64,000 nucleotides of DNA, from contig NZ_OY970459.1 of the NCBI RefSeq assembly GCF_963853665.1, positions 1,922,001 to 1,986,000 of the forward strand, given 5' to 3'. Shown here piece by piece: positions 50,394 through 59,832 of the stretch (positions are counted from its first letter, which is position 1; the number at the start of each line of letters is the position of its first letter). The position numbers and the translations under genes were made by a program. The notes beneath the pieces are model-generated. The model was not told the DNA's origin. It worked only from the letters and a program-made list of their open reading frames with translations, and ran no database searches. Origin of the DNA: Mycobacterium decipiens (GTDB taxonomy: Bacteria; Actinomycetota; Actinomycetes; Mycobacteriales; Mycobacteriaceae).

Positions 50394-51251
50394 GTGATCG
50401 CACAAGCATCCGGAACCTTCACACTGGGCGGTGATCTGACCGTCAACCGGCTCGGTTTTGGTGCCATGCGCCTCACCGGCGACGGCGTCTGGGGCCCGCC
50501 CGCCGACCGCGACGAAGCCATCCGGGTGTTGCGGCGCGCCGTCGAACTCGGTGTCAACTTCATTGATACCGCCGACTCCTACGGCCCCTACGTGTCCGAG
50601 GAGATCATCGCCGAGGCGCTACATCCGTATTCCGGGCTGGTGATCGCGACCAAGGCGGGGCTGCTCCGTACCGGCCCGGGCGTGTGGATCCCGCTGGGCA
50701 ATCCGAGCTACCTGCGCCAGGAATGCGAGATGAGCCTGCGGCGCCTGCGGGTGGACACCATCGACCTGTTCCAGCTGCACCGCATCGACGCAAACTTCCC
50801 GCTGGCCGATCAGCTGGGTGAGCTGGTGGCATTGCAAAACGAAGGCAAGATCCGCCATATCGGTTTGTCCGAGATCGACGTCGATCAACTCATCGCGGCC
50901 CAGCGGATCACGCCGATCGTGTCGGTGCAGAACAGGTACAACCTGACCGCCCGCACCGCAGAACCCTTGCTGGAGGCGGTGACCAGCCGGGGCATCGGCT
51001 TCATTCCGTGGTTCCCGCTGGCCGCCGGACCGCTGGCCGCCCCGGATGGCCCGCTGCACCAGATCGCCGCCGCCCACCACGCGACGCCGTCGCAGCTGGC
51101 GCTGGCCTGGCTGTTGAAGCGGTCGCCGGTCATGTTGCCGATCCCGGGCACGTCGCGGGTGGCGCACCTGGAGGAGAACGTCGCCGCCGCCGAGATCGTC
51201 CTGACCGACGAGGAGTTCGAAACCCTGGCGGCTGCCGGCGCGCGGCGCTAG
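50394..51251 (+). CDS. Aldo/keto reductase
   Basis: A 285-aa NADPH-dependent reductase with the AKR TIM barrel. The opening FTLGGDLTVNRLGFGAMRLTG, the catalytic Asp/Tyr segment FIDTADSYGPYVSEEIIAEAL, Lys in VIATKAG, and LFQLHRID are all in place. The C-terminal PIPGTSRVAHLEENVAAAEIVL binds the cofactor. Start uncertain: GTG 50394 is chosen because it begins next to the first family strand; ATG 50367 adds nine residues. Substrate unknown. Confidence 0.87.
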   Translation: MIAQASGTFTLGGDLTVNRLGFGAMRLTGDGVWGPPADRDEAIRVLRRAVELGVNFIDTADSYGPYVSEEIIAEALHPYSGLVIATKAGLLRTGPGVWIPLGNPSYLRQECEMSLRRLRVDTIDLFQLHRIDANFPLADQLGELVALQNEGKIRHIGLSEIDVDQLIAAQRITPIVSVQNRYNLTARTAEPLLEAVTSRGIGFIPWFPLAAGPLAAPDGPLHQIAAAHHATPSQLALAWLLKRSPVMLPIPGTSRVAHLEENVAAAEIVLTDEEFETLAAAGARR

Positions 51252-51278
51252 CTCACCGGGCGCGCAGGGTGGGCACAG

Positions 51279-51947
51279 GTGACTCTTGGCCGGACCCAAT
51301 ACGGTGTTCTGGTGGCCGGCGACGTAGTGCGACACCCTGGCGGCGGATTCAACCCGCCCGAACCGACCCGCAAGGGCGGGCCCGACTACGGCAGGTTCAT
51401 CGATGGCGTCAGAAGGTTGCAGGATCACGCTCGTGCCGTCGACGCGCCCGATGAGGTGATCACCGAGGCCGCCGACTTGCTTGAGAAGGTGTCCGTGCTG
51501 CTCAGCCCGTTCGACGCCGACGAATGGCAGTCGCCGTCCGGGCGCCGGATGGATCTGCCGGTACGGGGCAACATCCTGACCATCCCGATGAAGGTCCAGA
51601 AGGTACCGGTAGCGGGAGCCGCCGACCGGATCCAGGGCTGGGCCCGTTTCGCCCGGTTTCATCTCGGGCGAAACGGTGCCGTGCACGGCGGTGCCCTCGG
51701 AATGCTGTTCGACACCGTGCTCGGGTTGGCGGCCTCGGTGCTCACTGGCAGTCCCCGCCAGCGCACCGCATACCTCAAGATCAACTACCGCAACATCGTG
51801 CCGATCGAGAAAGAGCTGCAGATCGACGCGGGCGTCGACCGGGTCGATGGGCGCAAGATCTTCGTGTCGGGCCGGCTGAGCCACGGTGACACGCTGCTGA
51901 CCGAAGCCGACGCGCTGTTTGTGCGGCTCAAGCCCGCCCAGCCGTAA
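51279..51947 (+). CDS. Hotdog-fold thioesterase-like protein
   Basis: A 222-aa protein whose C-terminal half is a PaaI-type hotdog domain: HLGRNGAVHGGALGMLFDTVLGLAAS, with the HGG active-site turn and downstream Asp, then AYLKINYRNIVPIEKEL and SHGDTLLTEADALFVRL. The N-terminal 100 residues form a helical extension common in mycobacterial relatives. It would hydrolyse an acyl-CoA. GTG 51279 starts 27 nt after the aldo/keto reductase stop, so the two may form an operon. Confidence 0.84.
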   Translation: MTLGRTQYGVLVAGDVVRHPGGGFNPPEPTRKGGPDYGRFIDGVRRLQDHARAVDAPDEVITEAADLLEKVSVLLSPFDADEWQSPSGRRMDLPVRGNILTIPMKVQKVPVAGAADRIQGWARFARFHLGRNGAVHGGALGMLFDTVLGLAASVLTGSPRQRTAYLKINYRNIVPIEKELQIDAGVDRVDGRKIFVSGRLSHGDTLLTEADALFVRLKPAQP

Positions 51948-52090
51948 CCGACAAAACGTGCGCGGTGCAGCAACCTCCCCTATAGTGAACGCACACGTAT
52001 ACTAAATTGGCATGCTGCTAGCCTGGCGCCCCATCGTCATCCCACGCTGCTGTGGACCCGCGGCCTGCCACCGCCGCTGTGGAGAGGCCG

Positions 52091-53056
52091 ATGACCGATC
52101 AGTCCGCCGGTGGATCCGCGTTTTCGTCGGTGACGATCGTGATTCCCGCCTACAACGAAGAACGGTTCATCGCCAAATGCCTTGAATCATGTATCGACCA
52201 GACTTCGGCACCGGACGAGATAATAGTTGTCAACAATAAATCGACCGACGATACCGTATCGATAGTGCGCCGGATTCAAGCGGAGAACCCGCACATAGAT
52301 ATTCGACTCCTCGAGCAAAGCACGTTTCAAGGCATCGCTCCGACGCGCAACTGTGGGTTCGATGACGCGCGCAGTGAAGTTATCGGCCGGATTGACGCCG
52401 ACTCCATCGTTGCCAATGACTGGGTTGCGACCATTCGCCAGTGTTTTGCGGACCCGGCCATCGACGCGGCGACGGGGCCGGTCGTGTACTACGACATGCC
52501 GCTGCGAGGGCCCGTTTTCAAGCTCGACGATACCGTTCGCCAGCGCATGCATCGCAAGGCGAAGGACCAGCGCTTCCTGCTTGGGGCGAACATGGCCCTG
52601 CGCGCCTCGGCGTGGCGGGCGGTGCGCCATCTCACGCGGCTGGATCTGGAAGATCGGCTCCACGAAGACATCGACCTTGCGGTGACGCTGTTCAAAAACA
52701 ATTTTGAGATCCTGTATGAGCCCGCGTTAGTTGCCGGAATGTCGGGCCGACGGGTGGAATGCGCGCCCCGCGATTTCTATCGGTACGCCACACGCTATAT
52801 TAGGACGACAAAAGCACACGGCGTCAGCAGCGGTGCCGCGCTGATGACGATATTCATCCTGCTATTGGGATACTTTCCGGTCCGCGTGCTGCGGTTCTTT
52901 TATGACGTTGAGGGCAATCGGTTTAGTTTGACAAAGCTCCGCAGCGGGCGGCGCCGACGCGAGACCAAGCCTGCGTCGGTGGCCCGCTGCGTCGGTATGC
53001 CGGGTGCCGATGCCTGCGGCGCGCACCCAGACGCGCCGTCCCAGCGCGCGGCGTGA
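52091..53056 (+). CDS. Family-2 glycosyltransferase with C-terminal membrane segment
   Basis: A 321-aa GT-A fold transferase. It begins VTIVIPAYNEERFIAKCLESC, has the nucleotide-sugar segment VNNKSTDDT, the DXD-type metal motif Asp102-Ala-Asp104 in GRIDADS, and the acceptor-site EDID in HEDIDLAVTLF. A hydrophobic segment near residues 255-275 (LMTIFILLLGYFPVRVL) may anchor it. ATG 52091 follows GAGAGG; a GTG at 52052 is possible. Codons are richer in A and T than in neighbours, suggesting transfer. In H37Rv this spot next to thrS holds PE_PGRS45 instead. Donor and acceptor unknown. Confidence 0.85.
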   Translation: MTDQSAGGSAFSSVTIVIPAYNEERFIAKCLESCIDQTSAPDEIIVVNNKSTDDTVSIVRRIQAENPHIDIRLLEQSTFQGIAPTRNCGFDDARSEVIGRIDADSIVANDWVATIRQCFADPAIDAATGPVVYYDMPLRGPVFKLDDTVRQRMHRKAKDQRFLLGANMALRASAWRAVRHLTRLDLEDRLHEDIDLAVTLFKNNFEILYEPALVAGMSGRRVECAPRDFYRYATRYIRTTKAHGVSSGAALMTIFILLLGYFPVRVLRFFYDVEGNRFSLTKLRSGRRRRETKPASVARCVGMPGADACGAHPDAPSQRAA

Positions 53057-53218
53057 TCGGCGCCGTAGCGGCGATTTGACGTTCGCGGTCCGGCTCGCCA
53101 CACCTGAGGCGCGGGGCCAAAGATCGGTGTTTCACTCAACGCGGCAGGCGCGCGCATCGCCTTGGGTTCGTCGAGGTCCACCCCGATAGCATGGTCGCGA
53201 TCGATGCGATACGCCCCA

Positions 53219-53248
53219 GATAGACCCACAGACGATAGACCCACAGAC
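53219..53248 (+). repeat. 15-bp tandem duplication in the thrS leader
   Basis: GATAGACCCACAGAC occurs twice head to tail, ending 35 bp before the thrS start. It may affect the leader or promoter, or be a neutral slippage product. No T-box features are seen nearby. Confidence 0.6.
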
Positions 53249-53283
53249 CTTCCGCAGCCAGCCAAGCCTTGGAGACCGACCCG

Positions 53284-55389
53284 ATGAGCGCCCCCGCACA
53301 CCCCTCCCGAGCAGACGGCGGCGATCCGCGGCACCCGGCTGTGCCGGGTGTGCGGTCGCCGCAAGCCCCGATCCGGGTTCCTGCCGGGACTACCGCGGCG
53401 GCCGCGGTCGGCGAGGCCGGGCTACCGAGGCGCGGCGCGTCCGACGCGGTCGTGGTGGTCCGCGACGCCGACGGCAAGCTGCGCGACTTGAGCTGGGTTC
53501 CCGACGTTGACGCCGAGGTCACTCCGGTGGCCGCCAACACCGAGGACGGTCGCAGCGTGATCCGGCATTCAACCGCACACGTGTTGGCCCAAGCCGTCCA
53601 AGATCTCTTCCCGCAGGCCAAGCTGGGCATCGGGCCACCCATCACCGACGGCTTCTACTACGACTTCGACGTCGCCGAACCGTTCACCCCCGAGGACCTG
53701 GCGGCGCTGGAAAAGCGGATGCGCCAGATCGTCAAGGACGGGCAACTGTTCTCGCGACGGGTCTACCAATCCAAGGGCCAGGCCCGCGCCGAGCTGGCCA
53801 GCGAGCCCTACAAGCTGGAACTCGTCGACGACAAGTCCGGAGACGCCGAGATCATGGAGGTCGGCGGTGACGAGCTCACCGCATACGACAACCTCAACTC
53901 GCGCACCCGCGACTGCGTCTGGAGCGACCTGTGCCGCGGCCCGCACATCCCGACCACCAAGCACATCCCCGCGTTCAAGCTCACGCGCAGCTCGGCGGCC
54001 TACTGGCGCGGTAACCAGAACAACGCCAGCCTGCAACGCATCTACGGCACCGCGTGGGAGTCGCAGGAGGCCCTCGAGAACCACCTCGAGTTGATCGCCG
54101 AGGCGCAACGCCGTGACCACCGCAAGCTGGGTGTCGAGCTGGACCTGTTCAGCTTCCCCGACGAAATCGGTTCCGGCTTGGCGGTTTTTCATCCCAAGGG
54201 TGGCGTGGTGCGCAGGGAGATGGAGGAGTACTCCCGGCGCAAGCACATCGAGGCCGGCTACGAATTCGTCAACACCCCGCACATCACCAAGGCGCAGCTG
54301 TTCCACACCTCGGGCCACTTGGACTGGTACGCCGACGGCATGTTCCCGCCGATGCACCTCGACGCCGAACACAACGACGACGGTACGGTGCGCAAGCCGG
54401 GCCAGGACTACTACCTCAAGCCGATGAACTGCCCGATGCACACGCTGATCTTCTCCGCGCGGGGGCGGTCGTATCGGGAGCTTCCGTTGCGGCTCTTCGA
54501 GTTCGGCACGGTGTACCGCTACGAGAAGTCCGGTGTGGTGCATGGGCTGACCCGCGCCCGCGGGTTCACCATGGACGATGCGCACATCTTCTGCACCCGC
54601 GAGCAGCTGCACGGCGAACTGGCATCGCTGCTGACGTTCATCCTCGACCTGCTCGGCGACTATGGACTCGAGGACTTCTACCTGGAGCTGTCCACCAAGG
54701 ACCCCGACAAGTTCGTCGGCTCCGAAGAGGTCTGGGACGAGGCCACTGCCGCACTGGCCGAGGTCGCCCGGGAGTCGGGCCTTGAGCTGGTTCCCGATCC
54801 CGGCGGCGCCGCCTTCTACGGCCCGAAGATCTCGGTGCAGGCGCGCGACGCGCTGGGCCGCAGCTGGCAGATGTCGACCATCCAGGTGGACTTCAACTTC
54901 CCGGAGCGCTTCGAGCTGGAGTACACCGCCCGCGATGGGGCTCGGCACCGGCCGGTGATGATCCACCGGGCGCTGTTCGGGTCAATCGAACGGTTCTTCG
55001 GCATCCTCACCGAGCACTACGCGGGGGCGTTCCCGGCATGGCTGGCGCCCGTTCAGGTGGTGGGCATCCCGGTCGCCGATGAGCACATCGCCTACCTGGA
55101 AGCGGTTGCCAGGCGACTGAAATCGCACGGGGTGCGGGTCGAGGTCGACGTCAGCGACGATCGGATGGCCAAGAAGATCGTCCATCACACCAACCAGAAG
55201 GTGCCGTTCATGTTGCTGGCCGGCGACCGCGACGTGGCCGCCGGCGCGGTGAGCTTCCGGTTCGGTGACCGCACGCAGATCAACGGAGTGCCCCGGGACG
55301 ACGCGGTCGCGGCCATTGTGGGTTGGATCGCGGACCGCGCAAACCACGCTCCCACAGCTGAACTGGTGAAAGTGGCCAGCCGTGGGTGA
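53284..55389 (+). CDS. thrS: Threonyl-tRNA synthetase ThrS
   Basis: A 701-aa class II synthetase. An N-terminal TGS-type domain ([14 protein letters not shown], near residues 33-46) is followed by the editing domain with [11 protein letters not shown]. The catalytic core has [14 protein letters not shown], whose cysteine and histidine bind the active-site zinc, then [15 protein letters not shown] and [11 protein letters not shown]. The C-terminal anticodon-binding domain begins at [15 protein letters not shown] 53284 matches the mycobacterial start MSAPA. It heads the phosphatidylinositol mannoside operon: its stop overlaps the HIT gene by 8 nt. Confidence 0.95.
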   Translation: MSAPAHPSRADGGDPRHPAVPGVRSPQAPIRVPAGTTAAAAVGEAGLPRRGASDAVVVVRDADGKLRDLSWVPDVDAEVTPVAANTEDGRSVIRHSTAHVLAQAVQDLFPQAKLGIGPPITDGFYYDFDVAEPFTPEDLAALEKRMRQIVKDGQLFSRRVYQSKGQARAELASEPYKLELVDDKSGDAEIMEVGGDELTAYDNLNSRTRDCVWSDLCRGPHIPTTKHIPAFKLTRSSAAYWRGNQNNASLQRIYGTAWESQEALENHLELIAEAQRRDHRKLGVELDLFSFPDEIGSGLAVFHPKGGVVRREMEEYSRRKHIEAGYEFVNTPHITKAQLFHTSGHLDWYADGMFPPMHLDAEHNDDGTVRKPGQDYYLKPMNCPMHTLIFSARGRSYRELPLRLFEFGTVYRYEKSGVVHGLTRARGFTMDDAHIFCTREQLHGELASLLTFILDLLGDYGLEDFYLELSTKDPDKFVGSEEVWDEATAALAEVARESGLELVPDPGGAAFYGPKISVQARDALGRSWQMSTIQVDFNFPERFELEYTARDGARHRPVMIHRALFGSIERFFGILTEHYAGAFPAWLAPVQVVGIPVADEHIAYLEAVARRLKSHGVRVEVDVSDDRMAKKIVHHTNQKVPFMLLAGDRDVAAGAVSFRFGDRTQINGVPRDDAVAAIVGWIADRANHAPTAELVKVASRG

Positions 55390-55960
55390 CGAGCAGCGCG
55401 CGGATCCCGCCGGCGGGGACGACACCATCTTCGATCGGGGTGTCGGCCAGCGTGACCAGCTGCAGCGATTGTGGACCCCGTACCGGATGAACTACCTGGC
55501 CGAGGCGCCGCTGAAACGCGACGACGCCAACTCGGCGCAGCCGTTCAGCGAGATTCCGCAACTGTCCGACGAAGAGGGGCTGGTGGTCGCTCGCGGCGAA
55601 CTGGTCTACGCCGTGCTCAACCTGTACCCGTACAACCCCGGGCACCTGATGGTGGTGCCCTATCGGCGGGTATCGGAGCTGGAGGATCTCACCGACGCGG
55701 AAAGTGCGGAGCTGATGGCGTTCACCCAGAAGGCGATTCGCGTCATCAAGAACGTGTCGCGGCCGCACGGCTTCAACGTCGGTCTGAACCTGGGGACATC
55801 GGCGGGCGGGTCGCTGGCCGAGCACCTGCACGTGCATGTGGTGCCGCGATGGGGCGGCGACGCGAACTTCATCACCATCATCGGGGGCTCCAAGGTGATC
55901 CCACAGTTGCTGCGCGACACCCGCCGGCTGCTGGCCAGCGAATGGGCTCGCCAACAATGA
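55382..55960 (+). CDS. HIT-family nucleotide phosphorylase (AP4A-type)
   Basis: A 192-aa histidine-triad protein. The triad motif [10 protein letters not shown] is complete, preceded by [13 protein letters not shown]. From memory, the M. tuberculosis orthologue Rv2613c is a diadenosine tetraphosphate phosphorylase. Substrate-binding residues are in [18 protein letters not shown]. The GTG start lies inside thrS (8-nt overlap), so translation is coupled. Confidence 0.92.
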   Translation: MGDEQRADPAGGDDTIFDRGVGQRDQLQRLWTPYRMNYLAEAPLKRDDANSAQPFSEIPQLSDEEGLVVARGELVYAVLNLYPYNPGHLMVVPYRRVSELEDLTDAESAELMAFTQKAIRVIKNVSRPHGFNVGLNLGTSAGGSLAEHLHVHVVPRWGGDANFITIIGGSKVIPQLLRDTRRLLASEWARQQ

Positions 55961-56012
55961 GCTCCCACCAGTGGGCGCTACCCCCGCCCGTCGGCGGGGG
56001 AGAGCGCCACTC

Positions 56013-56666
56013 ATGAGCAAGGTGCCGTTCCTATCCCGGGCGGCGTTCGCACGGGTCACCAACCCGCTCGCCAGGGCGCTGCTGGGGGTCGGCCTCACGC
56101 CGGACGCCGTGACCATCGTGGGTACCACCGCGTCGGTGGCGGGGGCGCTGACGCTGTTCCCGATGGGCAAGCTGTTCGCCGGCGCGTGCGTGGTCTGGTT
56201 CTTCGTCCTGTTCGACATGCTCGACGGGGCGATGGCCCGGCAACGAGGGGGCGGCACCCGCTTTGGCGCTGTCCTGGACGCCGCGTGTGATCGCATCAGC
56301 GACGGCGCGGTGTTCTGCGGGCTGCTGTGGTGGATAGCGTTTCACATGCGCGACGAGCTGCTGGTGGTCGCGACGTTGATCTGCCTGGTCACCTCGCAGG
56401 TGATTTCCTACATCAAGGCGCGGGCGGAGGCCAGCGGGTTGCGCGGTGGCGGCGGCATCATCGAACGGCCGGAACGGTTGATCATCGTGCTGACCGGAGC
56501 CGGCGTGTCGCAATTCCCGTTTGTCGCCTGGCCGCCGGCATTGCCGGTGGGGATGTGGCTGCTGGCGGTAGCCAGCGTGATCACTTGTGGGCAGCGGTTG
56601 TACACGGTGTGGGCGTCCCCCGGGGCGACCGATCGCATTCCTCTTCCTGGAAAGAGCGAGCCGTGA
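56013..56666 (+). CDS. pgsA1: Phosphatidylinositol phosphate synthase PgsA1
   Basis: A 217-aa CDP-alcohol phosphatidyltransferase, with about six membrane helices. The family motif D-x2-D-G-x2-A-R-x8-G-x3-D-x3-D is fully present in DMLDGAMARQ...FGAVLDAACD. In mycobacteria the enzyme makes phosphatidylinositol phosphate from CDP-diacylglycerol and inositol-1-phosphate, the precursor of PI and PIMs. ATG 56013 (MSKVPFLSRAAF) gives the known length; the longer frame starts in the HIT gene's spacer. The stop overlaps the next ATG (TGATG). Confidence 0.95.
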   Translation: MSKVPFLSRAAFARVTNPLARALLGVGLTPDAVTIVGTTASVAGALTLFPMGKLFAGACVVWFFVLFDMLDGAMARQRGGGTRFGAVLDAACDRISDGAVFCGLLWWIAFHMRDELLVVATLICLVTSQVISYIKARAEASGLRGGGGIIERPERLIIVLTGAGVSQFPFVAWPPALPVGMWLLAVASVITCGQRLYTVWASPGATDRIPLPGKSEP

Positions 56667-57625
56667 TGCCCTCGGCGCCCGGTCTGAAGGCGGGGCTGAG
56701 GCTGCCCGAAGGCCCGCGCGAATATCTCACCGGTACCGCAACCGACTGGGCGTATGCCGCCGGCTGGATGGCGGTGCGAGCGATGCCGGAATTCGCCGCG
56801 CGCAACGCATTTGACGCCGGAGCGCGTTATGCGGCCCGCCGTGGCGGGCCCGAGCAGCTACGCAAGAACCTGGCCCGCGTCCTGGGGGTGCCGCCGGCCG
56901 CGGTCCCGGGCGCACTCATGCGTGCCTCGCTGGCGTCCTATGGCCGTTATTGGCGGGAGGTGTTCCGGTTGCCGACGATGGACCACCGTGCGATCGCCCG
57001 CCAGCTCGACCACCTGATCGGCGGGCTGGACCAGCTGGATGCGGCGTTGGCAGCGGGCCGCGGCGCCGTGCTGGCATTGCCGCACAGCGGCAACTGGGAT
57101 ATGGCCGGGGTGTGGCTGGCGCAGCGGCACGGCACCTTCGCCACCGTCGCGGAGCGACTCAAGCCCGAGTCGCTGTACCGGCGTTTCATCGACTATCGCG
57201 AGGGCCTCGGCTTCGAGGTGGTGCCGCTGTCCGGCGGCGAACGGCCACCTTTCGAGATTCTCTGCGAGCGGCTGCGGGACAACCGGGTGGTGTGTCTGAT
57301 GGCCGAGCGTGACCTCACCCGCACCGGGGTCGAGGTCGACTTCTTCGGCGCGCCCACCCGGATGCCGGCGGGGCCGGCCAAGCTGGCGATCGAGACCGGA
57401 GCGGCCCTGCTGCCCACGCATTGCTGGTTCGAGGGTCGGGGCTGGGGCTTCCGGGTGTATCCGGCGTTGGATTGCACCAGTGCTGACGTCGTCGCCATCA
57501 CGCAGGCACTGGCCGATCGATTCGCGCAGAACATCGCCGCCCACCCGGCGGACTGGCACATGCTGCAGCCGCAGTGGCTGGCGGATCTGTCCGAGGCCAG
57601 GCGGGCGCAACTGAGGTCCAAATGA
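56666..57625 (+). CDS. patA: PIM acyltransferase PatA
   Basis: A 319-aa membrane-associated acyltransferase of the HtrB/LpxL type. It transfers palmitoyl from CoA to the mannose of PIM1/PIM2. The catalytic H-x4-D motif is in LPHSGNWDMAGVW, and the following segment VVCLMAERDLTRTGVEVDFFG contains the glutamate that completes the site. The start overlaps the pgsA1 stop. pimA begins 10 nt downstream. It is the Rv2611c position. Confidence 0.94.
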   Translation: MPSAPGLKAGLRLPEGPREYLTGTATDWAYAAGWMAVRAMPEFAARNAFDAGARYAARRGGPEQLRKNLARVLGVPPAAVPGALMRASLASYGRYWREVFRLPTMDHRAIARQLDHLIGGLDQLDAALAAGRGAVLALPHSGNWDMAGVWLAQRHGTFATVAERLKPESLYRRFIDYREGLGFEVVPLSGGERPPFEILCERLRDNRVVCLMAERDLTRTGVEVDFFGAPTRMPAGPAKLAIETGAALLPTHCWFEGRGWGFRVYPALDCTSADVVAITQALADRFAQNIAAHPADWHMLQPQWLADLSEARRAQLRSK

Positions 57626-57635
57626 GGAAAGCCTG

Positions 57636-58772
57636 ATGCGGATCGGGATGGTCTGTCCGTACTCGTTCGACGTCCCGGGCGGGGTGCAGTCCCATGTGCT
57701 GCAGCTGGCCGAGGTGATGCGAGCGCGCGGGCACACGGTCAGTGTGCTCGCGCCGGCCTCGCCGCACGCCTCGCTGCCCGACTATTTCGTCTCGGGGGGC
57801 AAGGCCGTCCCGATTCCCTACAACGGTTCGGTGGCGCGGCTCCGATTCGGCCCGGCGACTCACCGCAAGGTCAAAAAGTGGCTTGCAGAAGGCGATTTCG
57901 ACGTGCTGCATCTGCACGAGCCGAACGCCCCGAGCCTGTCGATGCTGGCCCTCAACATCGCTGCGGGTCCGATCGTGGCGACGTTTCACACCTCGACCAC
58001 CAAGTCGCTGACGCTGACGGTGTTTCAGGGCATCCTGCGGCCGATGCACGAGAAGATCGTCGGCCGGATCGCGGTGTCCGATCTGGCCCGGCGCTGGCAG
58101 ATGGAGGCGCTGGGGTCCGATGCTGTGGAGATCCCCAACGGGGTGGACGTCGATTCCTTCGCCTCGGCGGCCCGGCTGGATGGGTATCCGCGGCAGGGTA
58201 AGACGGTGCTGTTCTTGGGCCGCTACGACGAGCCCCGCAAGGGCATGGCGGTGTTGCTCGACGCGCTGCCGAAGGTGGTGGGGCGATTTCCGGACGTGCA
58301 GCTGCTCATCGTCGGCCGTGGTGACGCGGACCAGTTGCGTAGCCAGGCAGGCGGTTTGGCAGCGCACATGCGCTTCCTGGGCCAGGTCGACGATGCCGGC
58401 AAAGCCTCGGCGATGCGTAGCGCCGACGTCTACTGTGCGCCAAACACCGGCGGTGAGAGTTTCGGCGTCGTGTTGGTCGAAGCGATGGCCGCCGGCACTC
58501 CGGTGGTGGCCAGCGACCTGGATGCCTTCCGGCGTGTGCTGCGCGACGGCGAGGTCGGGCGGCTGGTGCCGGTGGGACCCCCGGATTTGCAGGCCGCCGC
58601 GCTGGCCGATGCCCTTGTTGCGGTGCTGGAGAACGACGTGCTGCGGGAGCGCTATGTGGCGGCCGGTCTCGAGGCGGTCCGCCGGTATGACTGGTCGGTG
58701 GTGGCGAGTCAGATCATGCGGGTGTACGAGACGGTCGCCGGGTCGGGCGCCAAGGTTCAGGTGGCCAGCTGA
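57636..58772 (+). CDS. pimA: Phosphatidylinositol mannosyltransferase PimA
   Basis: A 378-aa GT4 enzyme that adds the first mannose from GDP-Man to the 2-position of inositol in PI, at the inner face of the plasma membrane. The N-terminal MRIGMVCPYSFDVPGGVQSHV holds the Gly-rich loop and the amphipathic membrane-binding region. Later are HEPNAPSLSM with the active-site His, and the donor-site motif YCAPNTGGESFGVVLVEAMA (E-x7-E). The length is that of mycobacterial PimA. The stop overlaps the NUDIX start. Confidence 0.96.
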   Translation: MRIGMVCPYSFDVPGGVQSHVLQLAEVMRARGHTVSVLAPASPHASLPDYFVSGGKAVPIPYNGSVARLRFGPATHRKVKKWLAEGDFDVLHLHEPNAPSLSMLALNIAAGPIVATFHTSTTKSLTLTVFQGILRPMHEKIVGRIAVSDLARRWQMEALGSDAVEIPNGVDVDSFASAARLDGYPRQGKTVLFLGRYDEPRKGMAVLLDALPKVVGRFPDVQLLIVGRGDADQLRSQAGGLAAHMRFLGQVDDAGKASAMRSADVYCAPNTGGESFGVVLVEAMAAGTPVVASDLDAFRRVLRDGEVGRLVPVGPPDLQAAALADALVAVLENDVLRERYVAAGLEAVRRYDWSVVASQIMRVYETVAGSGAKVQVAS

Positions 58773-59827
58773 TGACGTGGCTGTTGGTGGCCGGCGCGGT
58801 GCTGCTCGTTGTGCTGATTGCGTTCGGGGCATGGGGATATCAGACGGCCAACCGGCTGAACCGGTTAAACGTCCGCTATGACCTGTCCTGGCAGTCGCTG
58901 GACGGCGCGCTGGCCCGACGCGCGGTGGTGGCGCGCGCGGTCGCGACCGATGCGTACGGCGGTGCTGCCCCGGGCAGGAGGCTGGCCGCGCTGGCCGACG
59001 CCGCGGAGTGTGCGCCCCGGCATGCGCGGGAGAATGCGGAAAACGAGCTTTCGGCCGCGCTGGCGGTGGTCAATCCGGCGTCTCTGCCGGCCGCCCTGAT
59101 CGCCGAGTTGGCCGACGCGGAAGCCCGGGTGCTGCTGGCGCGCCGCTTCCACAACGACGCGGTTCGCGACACCCTCGCCCTGGGTGAGCGACGGCTGGTA
59201 CGTGCGCTCCGGCTCGGCGGCACCGCCACGCTGCCAACCTATTTTGAGATCGCCGAACGGCCCCACGCGTTGGCGCACGGCGAGCAGGGTGTGCCCCGCC
59301 ACCGCACCTCCGCGCGGGTGGTGCTGCTGGATGAGCGCGGCGCCGTGCTGTTGCTGTGCGGCTCGGATCCGGCGAACCCGGCGTTTCCGGACGGGGCCGC
59401 GCCTCGATGGTGGTTCACCGTCGGGGGCGAAGTGCGACCGGGTGAGCGGTTGGCCCAGGCCGCCGCCCGCGAGCTGGCCGAAGAAACCGGTCTGCGGGTC
59501 GCACCGGCCGACATGATCGGACCTATCTGGCGCCGCGACGAGGTCTTTGAGTTCAACGGATCGCTGATTGACAGTGAGGAGTTCTACCTGGTGTACCGGA
59601 CGCGTCGGTTCGAGCCGTCCGTCGCGGGGCGGACCAATTTGGAACGCCGCTACCTGCACGCCGCCCGCTGGTGCGACGCGAACGATATCGCCGCGCTGGT
59701 CGGGTCCGGCGAGCTGGTGTATCCGGTGCAACTCGGCGAGCTGTTGCCGGCGGCCAACCGGCATGCGGACGCCGCGCTGGACAACGAGGCCGCGCGCGAT
59801 GCCTCTGTACCCCAGCCCATTCGCTGA
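58772..59827 (+). CDS. Membrane-anchored NUDIX hydrolase
   Basis: A 351-aa protein. Residues 1-22 form a membrane segment (MTWLLVAGAVLLVVLIAFGAW without an obvious cleavage site), then a LemA-like helical stretch, then a NUDIX domain from about residue 175. The NUDIX box Gx5Ex7REUxEExGU is intact in GEVRPGE...ARELAEETGL. It would hydrolyse a nucleoside diphosphate derivative; the link to PIM synthesis is by operon only. It overlaps pimA by 1 nt. H37Rv Rv2609c has the same length. Confidence 0.9.
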   Translation: MTWLLVAGAVLLVVLIAFGAWGYQTANRLNRLNVRYDLSWQSLDGALARRAVVARAVATDAYGGAAPGRRLAALADAAECAPRHARENAENELSAALAVVNPASLPAALIAELADAEARVLLARRFHNDAVRDTLALGERRLVRALRLGGTATLPTYFEIAERPHALAHGEQGVPRHRTSARVVLLDERGAVLLLCGSDPANPAFPDGAAPRWWFTVGGEVRPGERLAQAAARELAEETGLRVAPADMIGPIWRRDEVFEFNGSLIDSEEFYLVYRTRRFEPSVAGRTNLERRYLHAARWCDANDIAALVGSGELVYPVQLGELLPAANRHADAALDNEAARDASVPQPIR

Positions 59828-59832
59828 GACTC

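Noticed and set aside
53057..53283. T-box leader for thrS
   Set aside because: No T-box antiterminator sequence or specifier stem can be drawn in this 227-bp region; only a 15-bp tandem repeat is visible.
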